64,000 bases of DNA from Mycolicibacterium rhodesiae (GCF_002086695.1 NZ_MVIH01000001.1:496001-560000), one strand, 5' to 3'; positions 7,936 to 16,428 are shown, counted from the stretch's first letter. Numbers and translations are program-made. Notes: generated from the sequence alone by a model not told the origin.

Positions 7936-9222
7936 TCAGCGCGTGGTGTAGCCGACCGGGCAGGGATCGGCTGCGCGCGCCACACCGCCGATCTGGGCGG
8001 GCACCGGGCGAGGGTAGCCGTTCCACGCGGGTGTCATGTCGTAGCGAGCCAGGAGGCGGGTCACCGCCATCGTCATCGCGGCCAACGAAAACGGCTGTGC
8101 CGGACAGGAATGCCTGCCGTGCCCGAACGCCGTCACCAGCATCGGGGAGGCCAACGCATGTGCGTCGACGAGTCGGTGCCGGCGCCACCGACTGGGATCC
8201 CATTCCTCCAAGCCGGCAGCCACCGAGGTGTTCAGCAGCGGCAGCAGCGTCGCGATGATCCAGCCCTTCGGTACGTCGACTTGACCTGCGCCGGTGTCGA
8301 ATACGAGTGGTTCGAGTACCGCTCGGGACATGATCGAGCGCTGTGCCAGCCGGGTGCTTTCGAGGGCACAGCGGGTAGCCAGCTCGCGATCACCGCCCGC
8401 GACGATGCGGAGTTGATCGGGATGGACGATCAGATCAACGAGTGCCCAGCCGAGAGCTGCCATCAGGTTCGACATCGAGGCGATGTGGATGAGCGCTACG
8501 TCCATCGCGATACCGCGACTGCGGACGTCCGGCGATTCCGTAGCCCACGCACTGACGATTCGGCTGAACAACTGATCGTCTGTCTCGAGCGTCGAATCAT
8601 GTTGCCGCAGTGACTCTTCAATCACCTCGGCGACTTCTTCCAAAGCGGCTCGTTCGGCCCGCATACCTGAGGCGGCCACGGCTGCCATCGCGTCGGGGTG
8701 AACGAACGCATCCGAACCGTCCAGCACATCGAACGCGCGTACCAACCGTTCGAACGCCTCCCCGTCGGCGCAACCCGGCCCGGCCCACGAGGCCAAACCC
8801 ATGCGGTGGCCGAGCCGCCGGGTGAGCGCGAACAGGTCGACAGTGCCGCTCTCGCCGAGCTCGATCTCCGTCGCATCGAGAGCACGGTCGAGGTTCGCGA
8901 GATAGGACGTGACGTCGTCGCGCCGGAACAGCGAGCTCGGCAGCAATCGTCTACCGGCGAACACCTCATCGGGCAGCTTGCGCCGCAGCATGAGGAAATC
9001 CGCGACACCTTTGCTCGCGGCTTCTTCGGCGAGTGCGTAGAACGATTCGATGCCGATCGGCGAAAAGGTGAACAGGTACGGGTTGCCGCCACTGTTCACC
9101 ACGAACGTGTCGCCATGACGTTCGCGGGCATGGGCGATCGCAGCCACCGCATCGTCAATTGCGATATCCCATGGCAGCCCGATGCCGTCGGCGACGGGGA
9201 GGACATCCAGCGGGCTCGGCAC
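7936..9222 (-). CDS. Cytochrome P450 with non-canonical I-helix
   Basis: A 428-residue P450-fold protein. Heme motif FGHGRHSC with Cys373 as thiolate ligand, K-helix ESTR, and WDPSRW before the heme loop. At the I-helix position normally AGx(D/E)T the sequence is ASMSN (residues 248-252), so the acid-alcohol pair that protonates bound oxygen is missing. That suggests a peroxygenase, isomerase or dehydratase rather than a standard monooxygenase, or a poorly active enzyme. No ferredoxin or reductase gene is nearby. GTG at 9222; TATCGT (9237-9232) lies 9 bases upstream. Neighbours on the same strand are two small exported proteins and a DUF305 lipoprotein. Substrate unknown. Confidence 0.85.
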   Translation of the reverse strand: MPSPLDVLPVADGIGLPWDIAIDDAVAAIAHARERHGDTFVVNSGGNPYLFTFSPIGIESFYALAEEAASKGVADFLMLRRKLPDEVFAGRRLLPSSLFRRDDVTSYLANLDRALDATEIELGESGTVDLFALTRRLGHRMGLASWAGPGCADGEAFERLVRAFDVLDGSDAFVHPDAMAAVAASGMRAERAALEEVAEVIEESLRQHDSTLETDDQLFSRIVSAWATESPDVRSRGIAMDVALIHIASMSNLMAALGWALVDLIVHPDQLRIVAGGDRELATRCALESTRLAQRSIMSRAVLEPLVFDTGAGQVDVPKGWIIATLLPLLNTSVAAGLEEWDPSRWRRHRLVDAHALASPMLVTAFGHGRHSCPAQPFSLAAMTMAVTRLLARYDMTPAWNGYPRPVPAQIGGVARAADPCPVGYTTR

Positions 9223-9306
9223 TATCGGGTGACGATACCTTTCCGATCAGACGACCAACGTTCTTCACGCAAAGCTGTTGCCAACGAACTGCGGCGGGTG
9301 TTCGGG

Positions 9307-9540
9307 CTACCAGCTCCAGACGATTCCGCGACGACGGTCCCGTCCCGTTGGCGTGATCTCACTGACGTTGGGGGCGCGGGTCTGCGGCACGGCCTTGATG
9401 GACACGCTGCCACTGGTCTCGCACATGACGTGGCTGCCCGCGTCGTGGCACGTCTGACGGGCGCCGGCCACCGGAGCTGAAATGAGTGATGCCGCAACCA
9501 CGGCGGTCGTCAGGAGGGAGATCTTTCCTCGCACGTTCAC
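9307..9540 (-). CDS. Small exported protein with two cysteines
   Basis: A 77-residue protein with a Sec signal peptide (LLTTAVVAASLISAPVAGA) and a short mature part, QTCHDAGSHVMCETSGSVSI and on, containing two Cys that could form a disulfide. Similar small secreted proteins are widespread in mycobacteria with no known role. GTG at 9540 is chosen because aaagga lies just upstream. It lies 49 bases downstream of another small exported protein on the same strand. No function can be assigned. Confidence 0.65.
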   Translation of the reverse strand: MNVRGKISLLTTAVVAASLISAPVAGARQTCHDAGSHVMCETSGSVSIKAVPQTRAPNVSEITPTGRDRRRGIVWSW

Positions 9541-9589
9541 AACGCCATTCCTTTCGCGCAGTGTCTGGTGGGCATCCGGGGTGTGCCGA

Positions 9590-10024
9590 TCACGGGCAGG
9601 CTGACACGAGGACTCGAGCGCTCGGGTCGAGCGGAGCGTCGGCGTCCTGAGAGTGCTTGAACGCATCAGCACGTGCCGCCTCAACCGTGGGCCCCGCTCC
9701 ACCGGACACGATTCCGCTGCCGTCGTCGGCACCCACCGAGACCACGCAGAGATCGTCATTGGTGACCTCGTCGCGGCTGCACTCCTGAGCGCCGGCCTGC
9801 TGGCACGCAGCGATCACGGCCGCCGAGGCGGCATCGTTGGTGGGCCCGGTAGCGGAGAAGCCGGCGAGTACTCCGTTGAGTACGCCCGAGCCGACAGCTT
9901 GTGACATGTTGTCGGCGCCGTCAACCGCACCGTCCGGGCCGCCGGCCCACGCCGACGCTACTGAAAGCGTCGCCGCGACAACCCCGACGGCGACGATCGT
10001 GGAAACCCTGCGGGTGAGCGCCAT
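9590..10024 (-). CDS. DUF4189-like exported protein
   Basis: A 144-residue protein with a signal peptide (VSTIVAVGVVAATLSVASAWA). The mature part resembles the DUF4189 pattern: small residues, AVIAACQQAGAQECSRDE with paired Cys, and LCVVSVGADDGSG with a third Cys. A fourth Cys lies two residues from the C-terminus. ATG at 10024 is preceded by aggcagga. It diverges from the F420-type oxidoreductase gene. Function unknown; the family call is tentative. Confidence 0.6.
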   Translation of the reverse strand: MALTRRVSTIVAVGVVAATLSVASAWAGGPDGAVDGADNMSQAVGSGVLNGVLAGFSATGPTNDAASAAVIAACQQAGAQECSRDEVTNDDLCVVSVGADDGSGIVSGGAGPTVEAARADAFKHSQDADAPLDPSARVLVSACP

Positions 10025-10112
10025 TCGGGTCCTGCCTTTCACGCTGATCGGCGAAGGTGATCCGTCACTGTAACCGCAATTGACGCCGTCGTTGGGGCAT
10101 CGAACGCGAGAC

Positions 10113-10127
10113 TAGGCTTCACACATG
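10113..10127 (+). promoter_or_regulatory. Leaderless promoter -10 of the LLM oxidoreductase gene
   Basis: TAGGCT (10113-10118) ends 6 bases before the ATG at 10125, and no ribosome site precedes the ATG. This is the standard geometry of a leaderless mycobacterial transcript. Confidence 0.55.
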
Positions 10128-10952
10128 CAGATCTCGGCCAAGCTGGCTCCCACCTTCGACTATCCCGAGCTCGAACAGTTCTGGCGCACGGCCGACGCGC
10201 TGGGCTTCGAGGCGGTCTGGAATTACGACCACTTCTACGGACTGACCGAGGATCGAAAGCCCACGCATGAAGGGTGGACGACACTGGCGGCCATGGCCGT
10301 GGTGGTCCGCCAGGCGCGGATCGGGTGCATGGTCACCGGCGTGACGTACCGCAATCCGGCAATCCTGGCCAAGATGGCCGTCACCGTCGACCACATCAGC
10401 GGCGGACGACTGAACTTCGGCATCGGGGCGGGCTGGCACGAATCCGAGCATCGCGGCTTCGGCATCGAATTCCCCAGCGCGGGAACACGAGTGGCGATGC
10501 TCGATGAGGCGCTCACCGTGATCCGCCGACTCTGGACGGAAGAGACCGTCACCTTCGAGGGCCGCTTCTACACGCTGAACGAGGCAATCTGCGAACCCAA
10601 GCCGCTGCAACGGCCGTACCCACCGATCGTGGTGGGCGGCTCCCAGCCCAAGATGCTACGGGTGATCGCCCGGCACGCCGACGAGTGGAACATGCCCAGC
10701 CATGAGGGCCCGCAACAGTGGGGCGAGGTCAACGCCCGGCTCACCGAAGCCTGCGCCGAGGTCGGCCGCGAGCCGGGCGACGTCCGGCGTTCGGTCCAGC
10801 TCTTCCTGCACCCGCGTGATCCCGAACAGGTTGCCGCGCAACTGGATCAGCTGACGGAGTACGCCGATCTGGGCTGTGAGCATGCGGTGTTGAGCTTCTA
10901 CCAGCCGCCGTCGGATGAGCTGCTCGAGCAGTGCGCGGAACTGGGGGAGTAG
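10125..10952 (+). CDS. LLM-class F420-dependent oxidoreductase
   Basis: A 275-residue TIM-barrel luciferase-like protein. Typical features are VWNYDHFYGL near residue 35, TGVTYRNPAILAKMAVTVDH, SGGRLNFGIGAGWHESEHRG and PPIVVGGSQPKMLRVIARHAD. In mycobacteria such proteins mostly use F420H2 rather than FMN; use of F420 is inferred from family membership. It stands alone on the plus strand, diverging from a DUF4189-like gene and converging on a LysR gene 25 bases away. Substrate unknown. Confidence 0.85.
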   Translation: MQISAKLAPTFDYPELEQFWRTADALGFEAVWNYDHFYGLTEDRKPTHEGWTTLAAMAVVVRQARIGCMVTGVTYRNPAILAKMAVTVDHISGGRLNFGIGAGWHESEHRGFGIEFPSAGTRVAMLDEALTVIRRLWTEETVTFEGRFYTLNEAICEPKPLQRPYPPIVVGGSQPKMLRVIARHADEWNMPSHEGPQQWGEVNARLTEACAEVGREPGDVRRSVQLFLHPRDPEQVAAQLDQLTEYADLGCEHAVLSFYQPPSDELLEQCAELGE

Positions 10953-10977
10953 TCACTCGCCCGGGTTCTGCGGGTAG

Positions 10978-11868
10978 TTATCCGACGAGTAACGCCCTTG
11001 CCGCTGAGATGAAATCAGCGACCAACGGATTGGTCTCGCCGATGCGGCTGGCGACGACGACGCGGCTGGGCGGAAAGCCATTCAGTGGTACTGACGTGAG
11101 ATCCCGGCGCACCGAACTGCGGCGGTCGCCAACGGGTAGGACCGCGACGGCCTGACCACTCGCGACAAGTTCAAGCCTGTCCTCGAAGCTTTCGATGACG
11201 GGTCCGGCCGACATCGGGCCCGGATCGCTCGACCGAGAGGTGTCCGCGGGGAACATCGCGCGCGTTCCGCCGTGCGAGCAGATGATCGACTCGCCATTGG
11301 CGAAGTCTTCCAACGAGACTGATACCCGGGCTGCGAGAGGGTGATCGGCGGGCAATACGAGCATGCGCGGCTCGTCGTAGAGCGTGGTGACGCGGACGTC
11401 GTCGGCCGGGATGAACAGCGGTGCTCTGGCGACCAACACGTCAACCTGTCTGTCGATGAAGACGCCTTCTTCGTGACATTCCAGGTGGCGGGTGGTGATC
11501 TCGGCCTGCGGGTGTTGGCGACGCAATTCCCGAACGGCCGGCGTGACCACGAGGTCTTCTACATAGCCGATGACGATCTTGCCGGCAGGTGCATAGGCGC
11601 GGGCGGTGAGCGCCGCCTGGCGGGCCGCGCGCAGCATCGTCTGCGCCTCGGGAAGAAACGCCTTGCCGGCTTCGGTCAGCTGGGCCCCCTGCGGAGTGCG
11701 TTCGAGCAGACGAACACCGAGGCGGTGCTCCAGCCGCTGGATCTGCCGGCTCAGGGATGGTTGCGCCACATGAAGTTCGGCGGCAGCGCGGCTGAAGTTC
11801 AGATGTTTGGCGACCACGGTGAAATACCGAACCAGCCGCAACTCAAGATCGACTCCAAGATCATTCAC
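10978..11868 (-). CDS. LysR-family transcriptional regulator
   Basis: A 296-residue regulator. The N-terminal winged HTH is clear (ELRLVRYFTVVAKHLNFSRA, then AELHVAQPSLSRQIQRLEHR), followed by a substrate-binding domain from about residue 95 (GKIVIGYVEDLVVTPAVREL). GTG at 11868 gives the usual family length; an in-frame ATG at 11913 would add 15 residues. It diverges from two SDR genes, the usual LysR layout, so these are likely targets. A CACCCA-N10-TGGGTG inverted repeat (11866-11887) overlaps its start. Effector unknown. Confidence 0.85.
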   Translation of the reverse strand: MNDLGVDLELRLVRYFTVVAKHLNFSRAAAELHVAQPSLSRQIQRLEHRLGVRLLERTPQGAQLTEAGKAFLPEAQTMLRAARQAALTARAYAPAGKIVIGYVEDLVVTPAVRELRRQHPQAEITTRHLECHEEGVFIDRQVDVLVARAPLFIPADDVRVTTLYDEPRMLVLPADHPLAARVSVSLEDFANGESIICSHGGTRAMFPADTSRSSDPGPMSAGPVIESFEDRLELVASGQAVAVLPVGDRRSSVRRDLTSVPLNGFPPSRVVVASRIGETNPLVADFISAARALLVG

Positions 11869-11887
11869 CCAACGTCCAACCTGGGTG
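11866..11887. promoter_or_regulatory. Inverted repeat near LysR/SDR divergent starts
   Basis: CACCCA (11866-11871) and TGGGTG (11882-11887) with a 10-base spacer. The 22-base interrupted dyad lies at the divergent regulator/SDR boundary. If the regulator starts at 11913 the dyad is inside its coding region, which weakens the case for an operator. Confidence 0.3.
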
Positions 11888-11971
11888 TATTCGGGGCTAT
11901 TCCGTTTCGGCATGGCGGGGTACCGACCAGGTCTTGGACAGATGCTTACCGGCGGTCGAAGACTCGACAGC

Positions 11972-12712
11972 ATGAACAGATACGAGGGCAAGCGCGTGGT
12001 GATCACCGGCGGAAGCAGCGGCTTGGGCCTGGCGGCCGCCCGCTATCTGATCCAGCATGGTGCACGGGTCATGGTCACTGGACGGAATGAGGACACCCTC
12101 GACGATGCCGCCCGGCAACTGGGCGATCGCGGCATCGCGGTTCAGAGTGACGCGCGTTCACTCGCGGCGATCGACACCCTCGCCGACCGCGTCCGCAGCG
12201 ACTTCGGCACCGTCGATGCATTGATCGTCAACGCGGGCATCGGCAGCTTCGATCCTTTCTTCGCCGTCACCGAGCAGACTTTTGACGAGGTCTTCGCGAT
12301 CAACACCAAAGGGCCCTTCTTCACGGTGCAGAAACTGGCACCGCTGCTGACCCAGGGCAGCGGTGTGGTGCTGACGACCTCGATCGCGAACCAGACGGGT
12401 TGGGATGCTCTCAGCGTGTACTCGGCTAGCAAGGCGGCGCTACGGTCGATGGCCCGCACGCTCAGTAAGGAGTTGCTGCCGAGAGGAATTCGCGTCAACG
12501 CGATCAGTCCCGGTTCGATCGACACCGGCAAGTTGGAGAAGGAAGTGCCCGAGAAGGCTGCGCAGCTCAAGGCTGAATTCGAGGCCAGCAGCCCGATGCA
12601 GCGATGGGGTCACCCCGATGAGTTCGCACCTGCCGTGGCATTTCTGGCCTTCGACGCGACGTACGTCGCTGGAATTGAACTCGTGGTCGACGGCGGCGAA
12701 TCGCAACTATAG
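11972..12712 (+). CDS. Short-chain dehydrogenase/reductase (first of a tandem pair)
   Basis: A 246-residue classical SDR: TGGSSGLG cofactor loop near residue 13, NAG at the central strand, catalytic Ser in LTTSIANQ, and YSASK. The C-terminal VDGGESQL is the normal family end. The N-terminus MNRYEGKRVVITGG is nearly the same as in the next gene, pointing to tandem duplication. It starts 104 bases from the divergent LysR gene and 13 bases precede the next SDR, so the pair forms an operon probably under LysR control. Substrate unknown. Confidence 0.88.
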   Translation: MNRYEGKRVVITGGSSGLGLAAARYLIQHGARVMVTGRNEDTLDDAARQLGDRGIAVQSDARSLAAIDTLADRVRSDFGTVDALIVNAGIGSFDPFFAVTEQTFDEVFAINTKGPFFTVQKLAPLLTQGSGVVLTTSIANQTGWDALSVYSASKAALRSMARTLSKELLPRGIRVNAISPGSIDTGKLEKEVPEKAAQLKAEFEASSPMQRWGHPDEFAPAVAFLAFDATYVAGIELVVDGGESQL

Positions 12713-12725
12713 AGGAGATCTGAAA

Positions 12726-13589
12726 GTGACTGTGTACGAGGGGAAAAGGGTAGTCATCACCGGAGGCACGAGCGGAATCGGACTGGCCACCGCCAAGATC
12801 CTGACCGACAGCGGCGCACGCGTAGTGGTGACCGGTCGCACGCCGTCCTCACTGGAGTCGGCGCGAGCGCTACTGGGTGCCGGTGGCATGGTCGTCGAAA
12901 GCGATGCCGTCTCGGGTATCGACTCGCTGGTGGACCGAGTGGCGGCCGAACTCGGTGGCGTCGACCTACTGGTGCTCAATGCCGGCGCAACGGACACCGC
13001 GACTATCGCGGACACCGAGGAGTCGATGTACGACAGACTGTTCGAAATCAACACCAAGGCACCGTTTTTCACCTTGCAGAAGTTCCTTCCGCTGCTACCG
13101 GTTGGCAGTGCCGTAGTGCTCACGACATCGGTCAGCAACACGAAGGGAATTGCGGCGACCAGCGTCTATTCGGCCACCAAAGCGGCACTGCGATCCATGA
13201 CGCGGACCTTCGCCCGGGAACTTCTTGACCGGGGCATCCGGGTGAATGCCGTTTCCCCCGGACCGATCGACACCGGCATCCTCGAACGCACCATGTCGGC
13301 CGAGGCCGCCCGCGAATTTCTCGAGCAAATCAAGGCCGACAACCCGATGGGCAGATTCGGGGAAGCCGAGGAAGTGGCGAAAGCGATTCTCTTCCTGGGA
13401 TTCGACGCCACCTACACCACCGGCACCGAACTCCTGGTCGACGGCGGCGCGTCCGATCTGTGGTCACGCTGTGCGATTGGGCCTGACCTATCCCAACTCG
13501 GCTGCTGCGGAGCTCAGCTAGAACGTCACACCTTGCGAACCGCGGGCGGATGCCACGCACCCGAGATCGCCTCGCGGCGCGGGGCGTAG
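12726..13589 (+). CDS. Short-chain dehydrogenase/reductase with C-terminal extension
   Basis: A 287-residue SDR: TGGTSGIG loop, LNAGA, LTTSVSN with the catalytic Ser, and YSATK. The usual family end LVDGGASDL is followed by about 41 extra residues (WSRCAIGPDLSQLGCCGAQL and on) that look unlike any SDR and run 64 bases into the convergent DUF1254 gene. Loss of the original stop codon is the simplest explanation. GTG at 12726 follows gaggag (12713-12718); cotranscribed with the first SDR, from which it probably arose by duplication. Confidence 0.85.
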   Translation: MTVYEGKRVVITGGTSGIGLATAKILTDSGARVVVTGRTPSSLESARALLGAGGMVVESDAVSGIDSLVDRVAAELGGVDLLVLNAGATDTATIADTEESMYDRLFEINTKAPFFTLQKFLPLLPVGSAVVLTTSVSNTKGIAATSVYSATKAALRSMTRTFARELLDRGIRVNAVSPGPIDTGILERTMSAEAAREFLEQIKADNPMGRFGEAEEVAKAILFLGFDATYTTGTELLVDGGASDLWSRCAIGPDLSQLGCCGAQLERHTLRTAGGCHAPEIASRRGA

Positions 13590-14821
13590 AGCCGCATCGT
13601 CACGCCCAACGTCCCCTGCGGGGCGGGCAACCAGTTGGCCACCTTGTCGGGTCCGGGGTTGCTGTGCTGAATGTAGATATCCAACGAGCCGTCTGCGTTG
13701 TACTGCAACGCATCTCGATCGCCGATGGCAAAGCGATCGATCTCGTTGGCGACCTGATAGCCCTCGGCGTCGTACATCGTCACCGACCAGAAGGCGTCCA
13801 CCGGCGGCAATTTGCCGGCATCGAAGTGGATGACGTAATCGTTCTCGCCGGCCAACGGCTGACCGTCGGCGTCGGTCACCAGCATGGGATATACCGCATC
13901 CTCGGGAGGGTTGGCTCCCAGCCCCACCAGCGTGACGACGGCACGCCGCAGATACGCGTTGCCGTAGACGCCCATGCCTTCGCTCAGCGTCATCCAGCCG
14001 TCGACGATGTTGCCCAGCGTCGGGGCGGATGACGTGATGGCGGCAAGCGCATCCTGTGCTCCTGCCTCGATTTCGGCCCGCTGCTCTGTGGAGAACCGCT
14101 GCGCATCGAACGGCTTACCGGCCTCGATGCCCAGGCCCGACAATCGGGCTAGGATCGAAAAGTCGGTGGGGTGCGGGGGATTGACGGCCAACAAATCCGC
14201 GGCGTAGCTCAGATAGTCCAGAGCCGCCATGCCGTTGACGATGCGCATCGGCTCGGTGGTGACGTCGTATGTCTCGTCGCGGACGAACGTCGGGGCGGCC
14301 GGCGAGGTCAGGGTGTAGCCGTCCTGAACGGCGTGCACAGCCGGGTAGTCGGCCGGACCATTCGTCTGGGTGCGGCCGATGATCCACACATAGGGCGTCG
14401 GCGCCTGGATGACCGGCACACTCTCCGGTAGCGGGCCGGTATGTCCCGGGCCGGCGATCACGTAGCGCTGCGGCCCGGTTCCGGACGTTCGCTTCCCGGG
14501 ATTGGCGAAGACATCGGTCCACATGTCCAGCAGCGGCAGCATGAAGTACCGGTCATCGGTGTCGGGCACGTCCAAGATCACCGGACCGCCGGTGAGGTCG
14601 AGCCACGCCGACGAATACAGAGTGTCGAAGTTCGGTCGCACCACCGCGCGAAAGGCGGCGTCCGGGTACTGACGGATGTGGTGAAACTCGTTGGGCGGCC
14701 CGGCGCCGATTCCCGAACGGTTGAGTGTCTGCAGCCGCGAAACATCCATCGTCACCAACGGATAGAAGTAGATGAACGCCTCATTACTGAGCGTGCGCAG
14801 GTCAGCGGACAAGGTGCTCAT
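13526..14821 (-). CDS. DUF1254/DUF1214 domain protein
   Basis: A 431-residue protein. The N-terminal DUF1254 part has EAFIYFYPLVTMDVSRLQ and RPNFDTLYSSAWLDLTGGPV; the C-terminal DUF1214 part has PVDAFWSVTMYDAEGY and YIQHSNPGPDKVANWLPAPQ. Such proteins are often encoded beside oxidoreductases and efflux or lipid genes, but their activity is unknown. No signal peptide is evident. ATG at 14821 follows agga. A 7-bp perfect stem-loop lies just upstream (14834-14857). Its 3' end overlaps the extended tail of the second SDR gene. Confidence 0.85.
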   Translation of the reverse strand: MSTLSADLRTLSNEAFIYFYPLVTMDVSRLQTLNRSGIGAGPPNEFHHIRQYPDAAFRAVVRPNFDTLYSSAWLDLTGGPVILDVPDTDDRYFMLPLLDMWTDVFANPGKRTSGTGPQRYVIAGPGHTGPLPESVPVIQAPTPYVWIIGRTQTNGPADYPAVHAVQDGYTLTSPAAPTFVRDETYDVTTEPMRIVNGMAALDYLSYAADLLAVNPPHPTDFSILARLSGLGIEAGKPFDAQRFSTEQRAEIEAGAQDALAAITSSAPTLGNIVDGWMTLSEGMGVYGNAYLRRAVVTLVGLGANPPEDAVYPMLVTDADGQPLAGENDYVIHFDAGKLPPVDAFWSVTMYDAEGYQVANEIDRFAIGDRDALQYNADGSLDIYIQHSNPGPDKVANWLPAPQGTLGVTMRLYAPRREAISGAWHPPAVRKV

Positions 14822-14833
14822 GTGCGTCCTATC

Positions 14834-14857
14834 GTCGGCGTCAAATCGTGCGCCGAC
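14834..14857 (-). terminator. Stem-loop after gluD, before the DUF1254 gene
   Basis: GTCGGCG (14834-14840) and CGCCGAC (14851-14857) form a perfect 7-bp stem with a 10-base loop, 18 bases after the gluD stop and 12 bases before the DUF1254 start, both on the minus strand. There is no U-tract, as is common for mycobacterial terminators. It could instead be an operator for the DUF1254 gene. Confidence 0.45.
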
Positions 14858-14875
14858 CCTACCCGATCGACGTGA

Positions 14876-15739
14876 CTAGTCACCCGGTTCCAGCGCTGCT
14901 TGCGTCTGCACGGGGACGCCCGCGCGCTTGGAACGCCGCAACCGCCGCTCCAGACGCGTCGCCGCCACCGACAACGCAAAGTTCGCGCTGATCATCAGCA
15001 CCGCGATCACGATCAACGCCGGAATGTAGTTGCCGTAGCTCGACCCGACGACCGTGCCCTGGCGGACCATTTCGACGAACGTGATCTGATAGCCGATCGC
15101 GGTGTCCTTCAAGACCACCACCAGCTGCGACACCAACACCGGCAGCATCGAGGTGACGGCCTGCGGCAATAGGATCGACCGCATCGTCTGACCCCACCGC
15201 AATCCCAGTGCGGCCGCTGCCTCACTCTGCCCTCGGGGTAGTGAGTTGACGCCGGCACGGACAATTTCGGCGATCACCGCACCGTTGTAGAGCGTCAGAC
15301 CCGTCACCACGCCGGCCAGCGCCAGACGCGCGGGCGGGAAGACGTCATAAAGGGCGAACAGGAAGTACGCGAAGATCATCATGATCAGCACCGGGACGGC
15401 GCGGAAGAACTCCACGATCACCGCCGACGGCCACCGGATCCAGCCGACGTGCGACAGCCGGCCCATGCCCAGCAGAAAGCCGAGGATCAGGGCCAGCACG
15501 ATCGACAGCGCCGCCGCCGTCAGTGTGCCTTCGATACCCGGCAGCACATACGTCTTCCAGAGATTGCCGGTCAGGAACGGCTGCCATTTGGCCGCTGTCA
15601 GCTGGCCCTTGCTCGCAAGCTTGGCCACCACCGCCCAAACGATCAGCGCCGCAATGACAATCGTTACCGCGGTGACGATCCGGTTGCGGACCCGTGCCCG
15701 CGGACCCGGTGCGTCGAAGAGAACCGAAGCCGTGCTCAC
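14876..15739 (-). CDS. gluD: Amino-acid (glutamate) ABC transporter permease 2
   Basis: A 287-residue polar amino acid permease (HisM/GluD type). A first membrane segment (VTAVTIVIAALIVWAVVAKL) follows a basic N-terminus, then the core permease helices. The ATPase-contact EAA loop reads GQSEAAAALGLRWGQTMRSI. Its start overlaps the stop of gluC by 4 bases. It is the last gene of gluABCD. Glutamate is the likely substrate by resemblance to Corynebacterium GluABCD. Confidence 0.88.
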   Translation of the reverse strand: MSTASVLFDAPGPRARVRNRIVTAVTIVIAALIVWAVVAKLASKGQLTAAKWQPFLTGNLWKTYVLPGIEGTLTAAALSIVLALILGFLLGMGRLSHVGWIRWPSAVIVEFFRAVPVLIMMIFAYFLFALYDVFPPARLALAGVVTGLTLYNGAVIAEIVRAGVNSLPRGQSEAAAALGLRWGQTMRSILLPQAVTSMLPVLVSQLVVVLKDTAIGYQITFVEMVRQGTVVGSSYGNYIPALIVIAVLMISANFALSVAATRLERRLRRSKRAGVPVQTQAALEPGD

Positions 15740-16416
15740 CTCGCCACCGCCAGCCGCTTACCCAGCCACCCGAACAACAGACCCAGCGGCAGCGTCAGGA
15801 TCACGAATCCCAGGGCGAAGATCGTGCCCACGGCCACGAGCGCGGCGGTGTTCTCGATCATCCCCTTCATCAGCAGCGCCGCCTCCGCCACCCCGATCGC
15901 CGAGGCGATCGTGGTGTTCTTGGTCAACGCGATCAGCACCGAGCCGAGCGGAATGATCACCGAGCGAAATGCCTGCGGCAACAGAATCATTCGCAGGTTC
16001 TGTCCGAACGTGAAACCCAGTGAGCGCGCGGCTTCGGCCTGGCCCAGCGGAACGGTGTTCACCCCCGAGCGCACCGTCTCGCACACGAACGACGCGGTGT
16101 AGACCGTCAACCCGAGCACTGCAAGCCGAAAGTTGCTGTCCTCGATCGACGTTGCCGAGTTCGCATCGACCAGGGTGATGCCCAGCGTCTGCGCGAGCCC
16201 GAACGAACAGAACAGGATGATCAACGTCAGCGGGGTATTGCGCACCACGTTGACATACGTGGTCCCCAACCAGTTGAGCATCGGCACCGGTGCCAGCCGC
16301 ATCGCGGCCAGCACCGTGCCCAATATCAGCGCCCCGATCGCGGAGAACACCGTGAGCTGAATCGTCGTCCAGAACGCCTCGAAGATCTGGCCGCGATACT
16401 CGCCGAAGATGTCCAC
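15736..16416 (-). CDS. gluC: Amino-acid (glutamate) ABC transporter permease 1
   Basis: A 226-residue polar amino acid permease. The usual membrane helices begin with FWTTIQLTVFSAIGALILGT, and the EAA loop reads GQAEAARSLGFTFGQNLRMI. It overlaps gluD by 4 bases and lies 12 bases downstream of gluB, fitting tight operon expression. It pairs with GluD to form the membrane channel. Confidence 0.9.
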   Translation of the reverse strand: MDIFGEYRGQIFEAFWTTIQLTVFSAIGALILGTVLAAMRLAPVPMLNWLGTTYVNVVRNTPLTLIILFCSFGLAQTLGITLVDANSATSIEDSNFRLAVLGLTVYTASFVCETVRSGVNTVPLGQAEAARSLGFTFGQNLRMILLPQAFRSVIIPLGSVLIALTKNTTIASAIGVAEAALLMKGMIENTAALVAVGTIFALGFVILTLPLGLLFGWLGKRLAVAR

Positions 16417-16428
16417 GCCCGCGCGACC

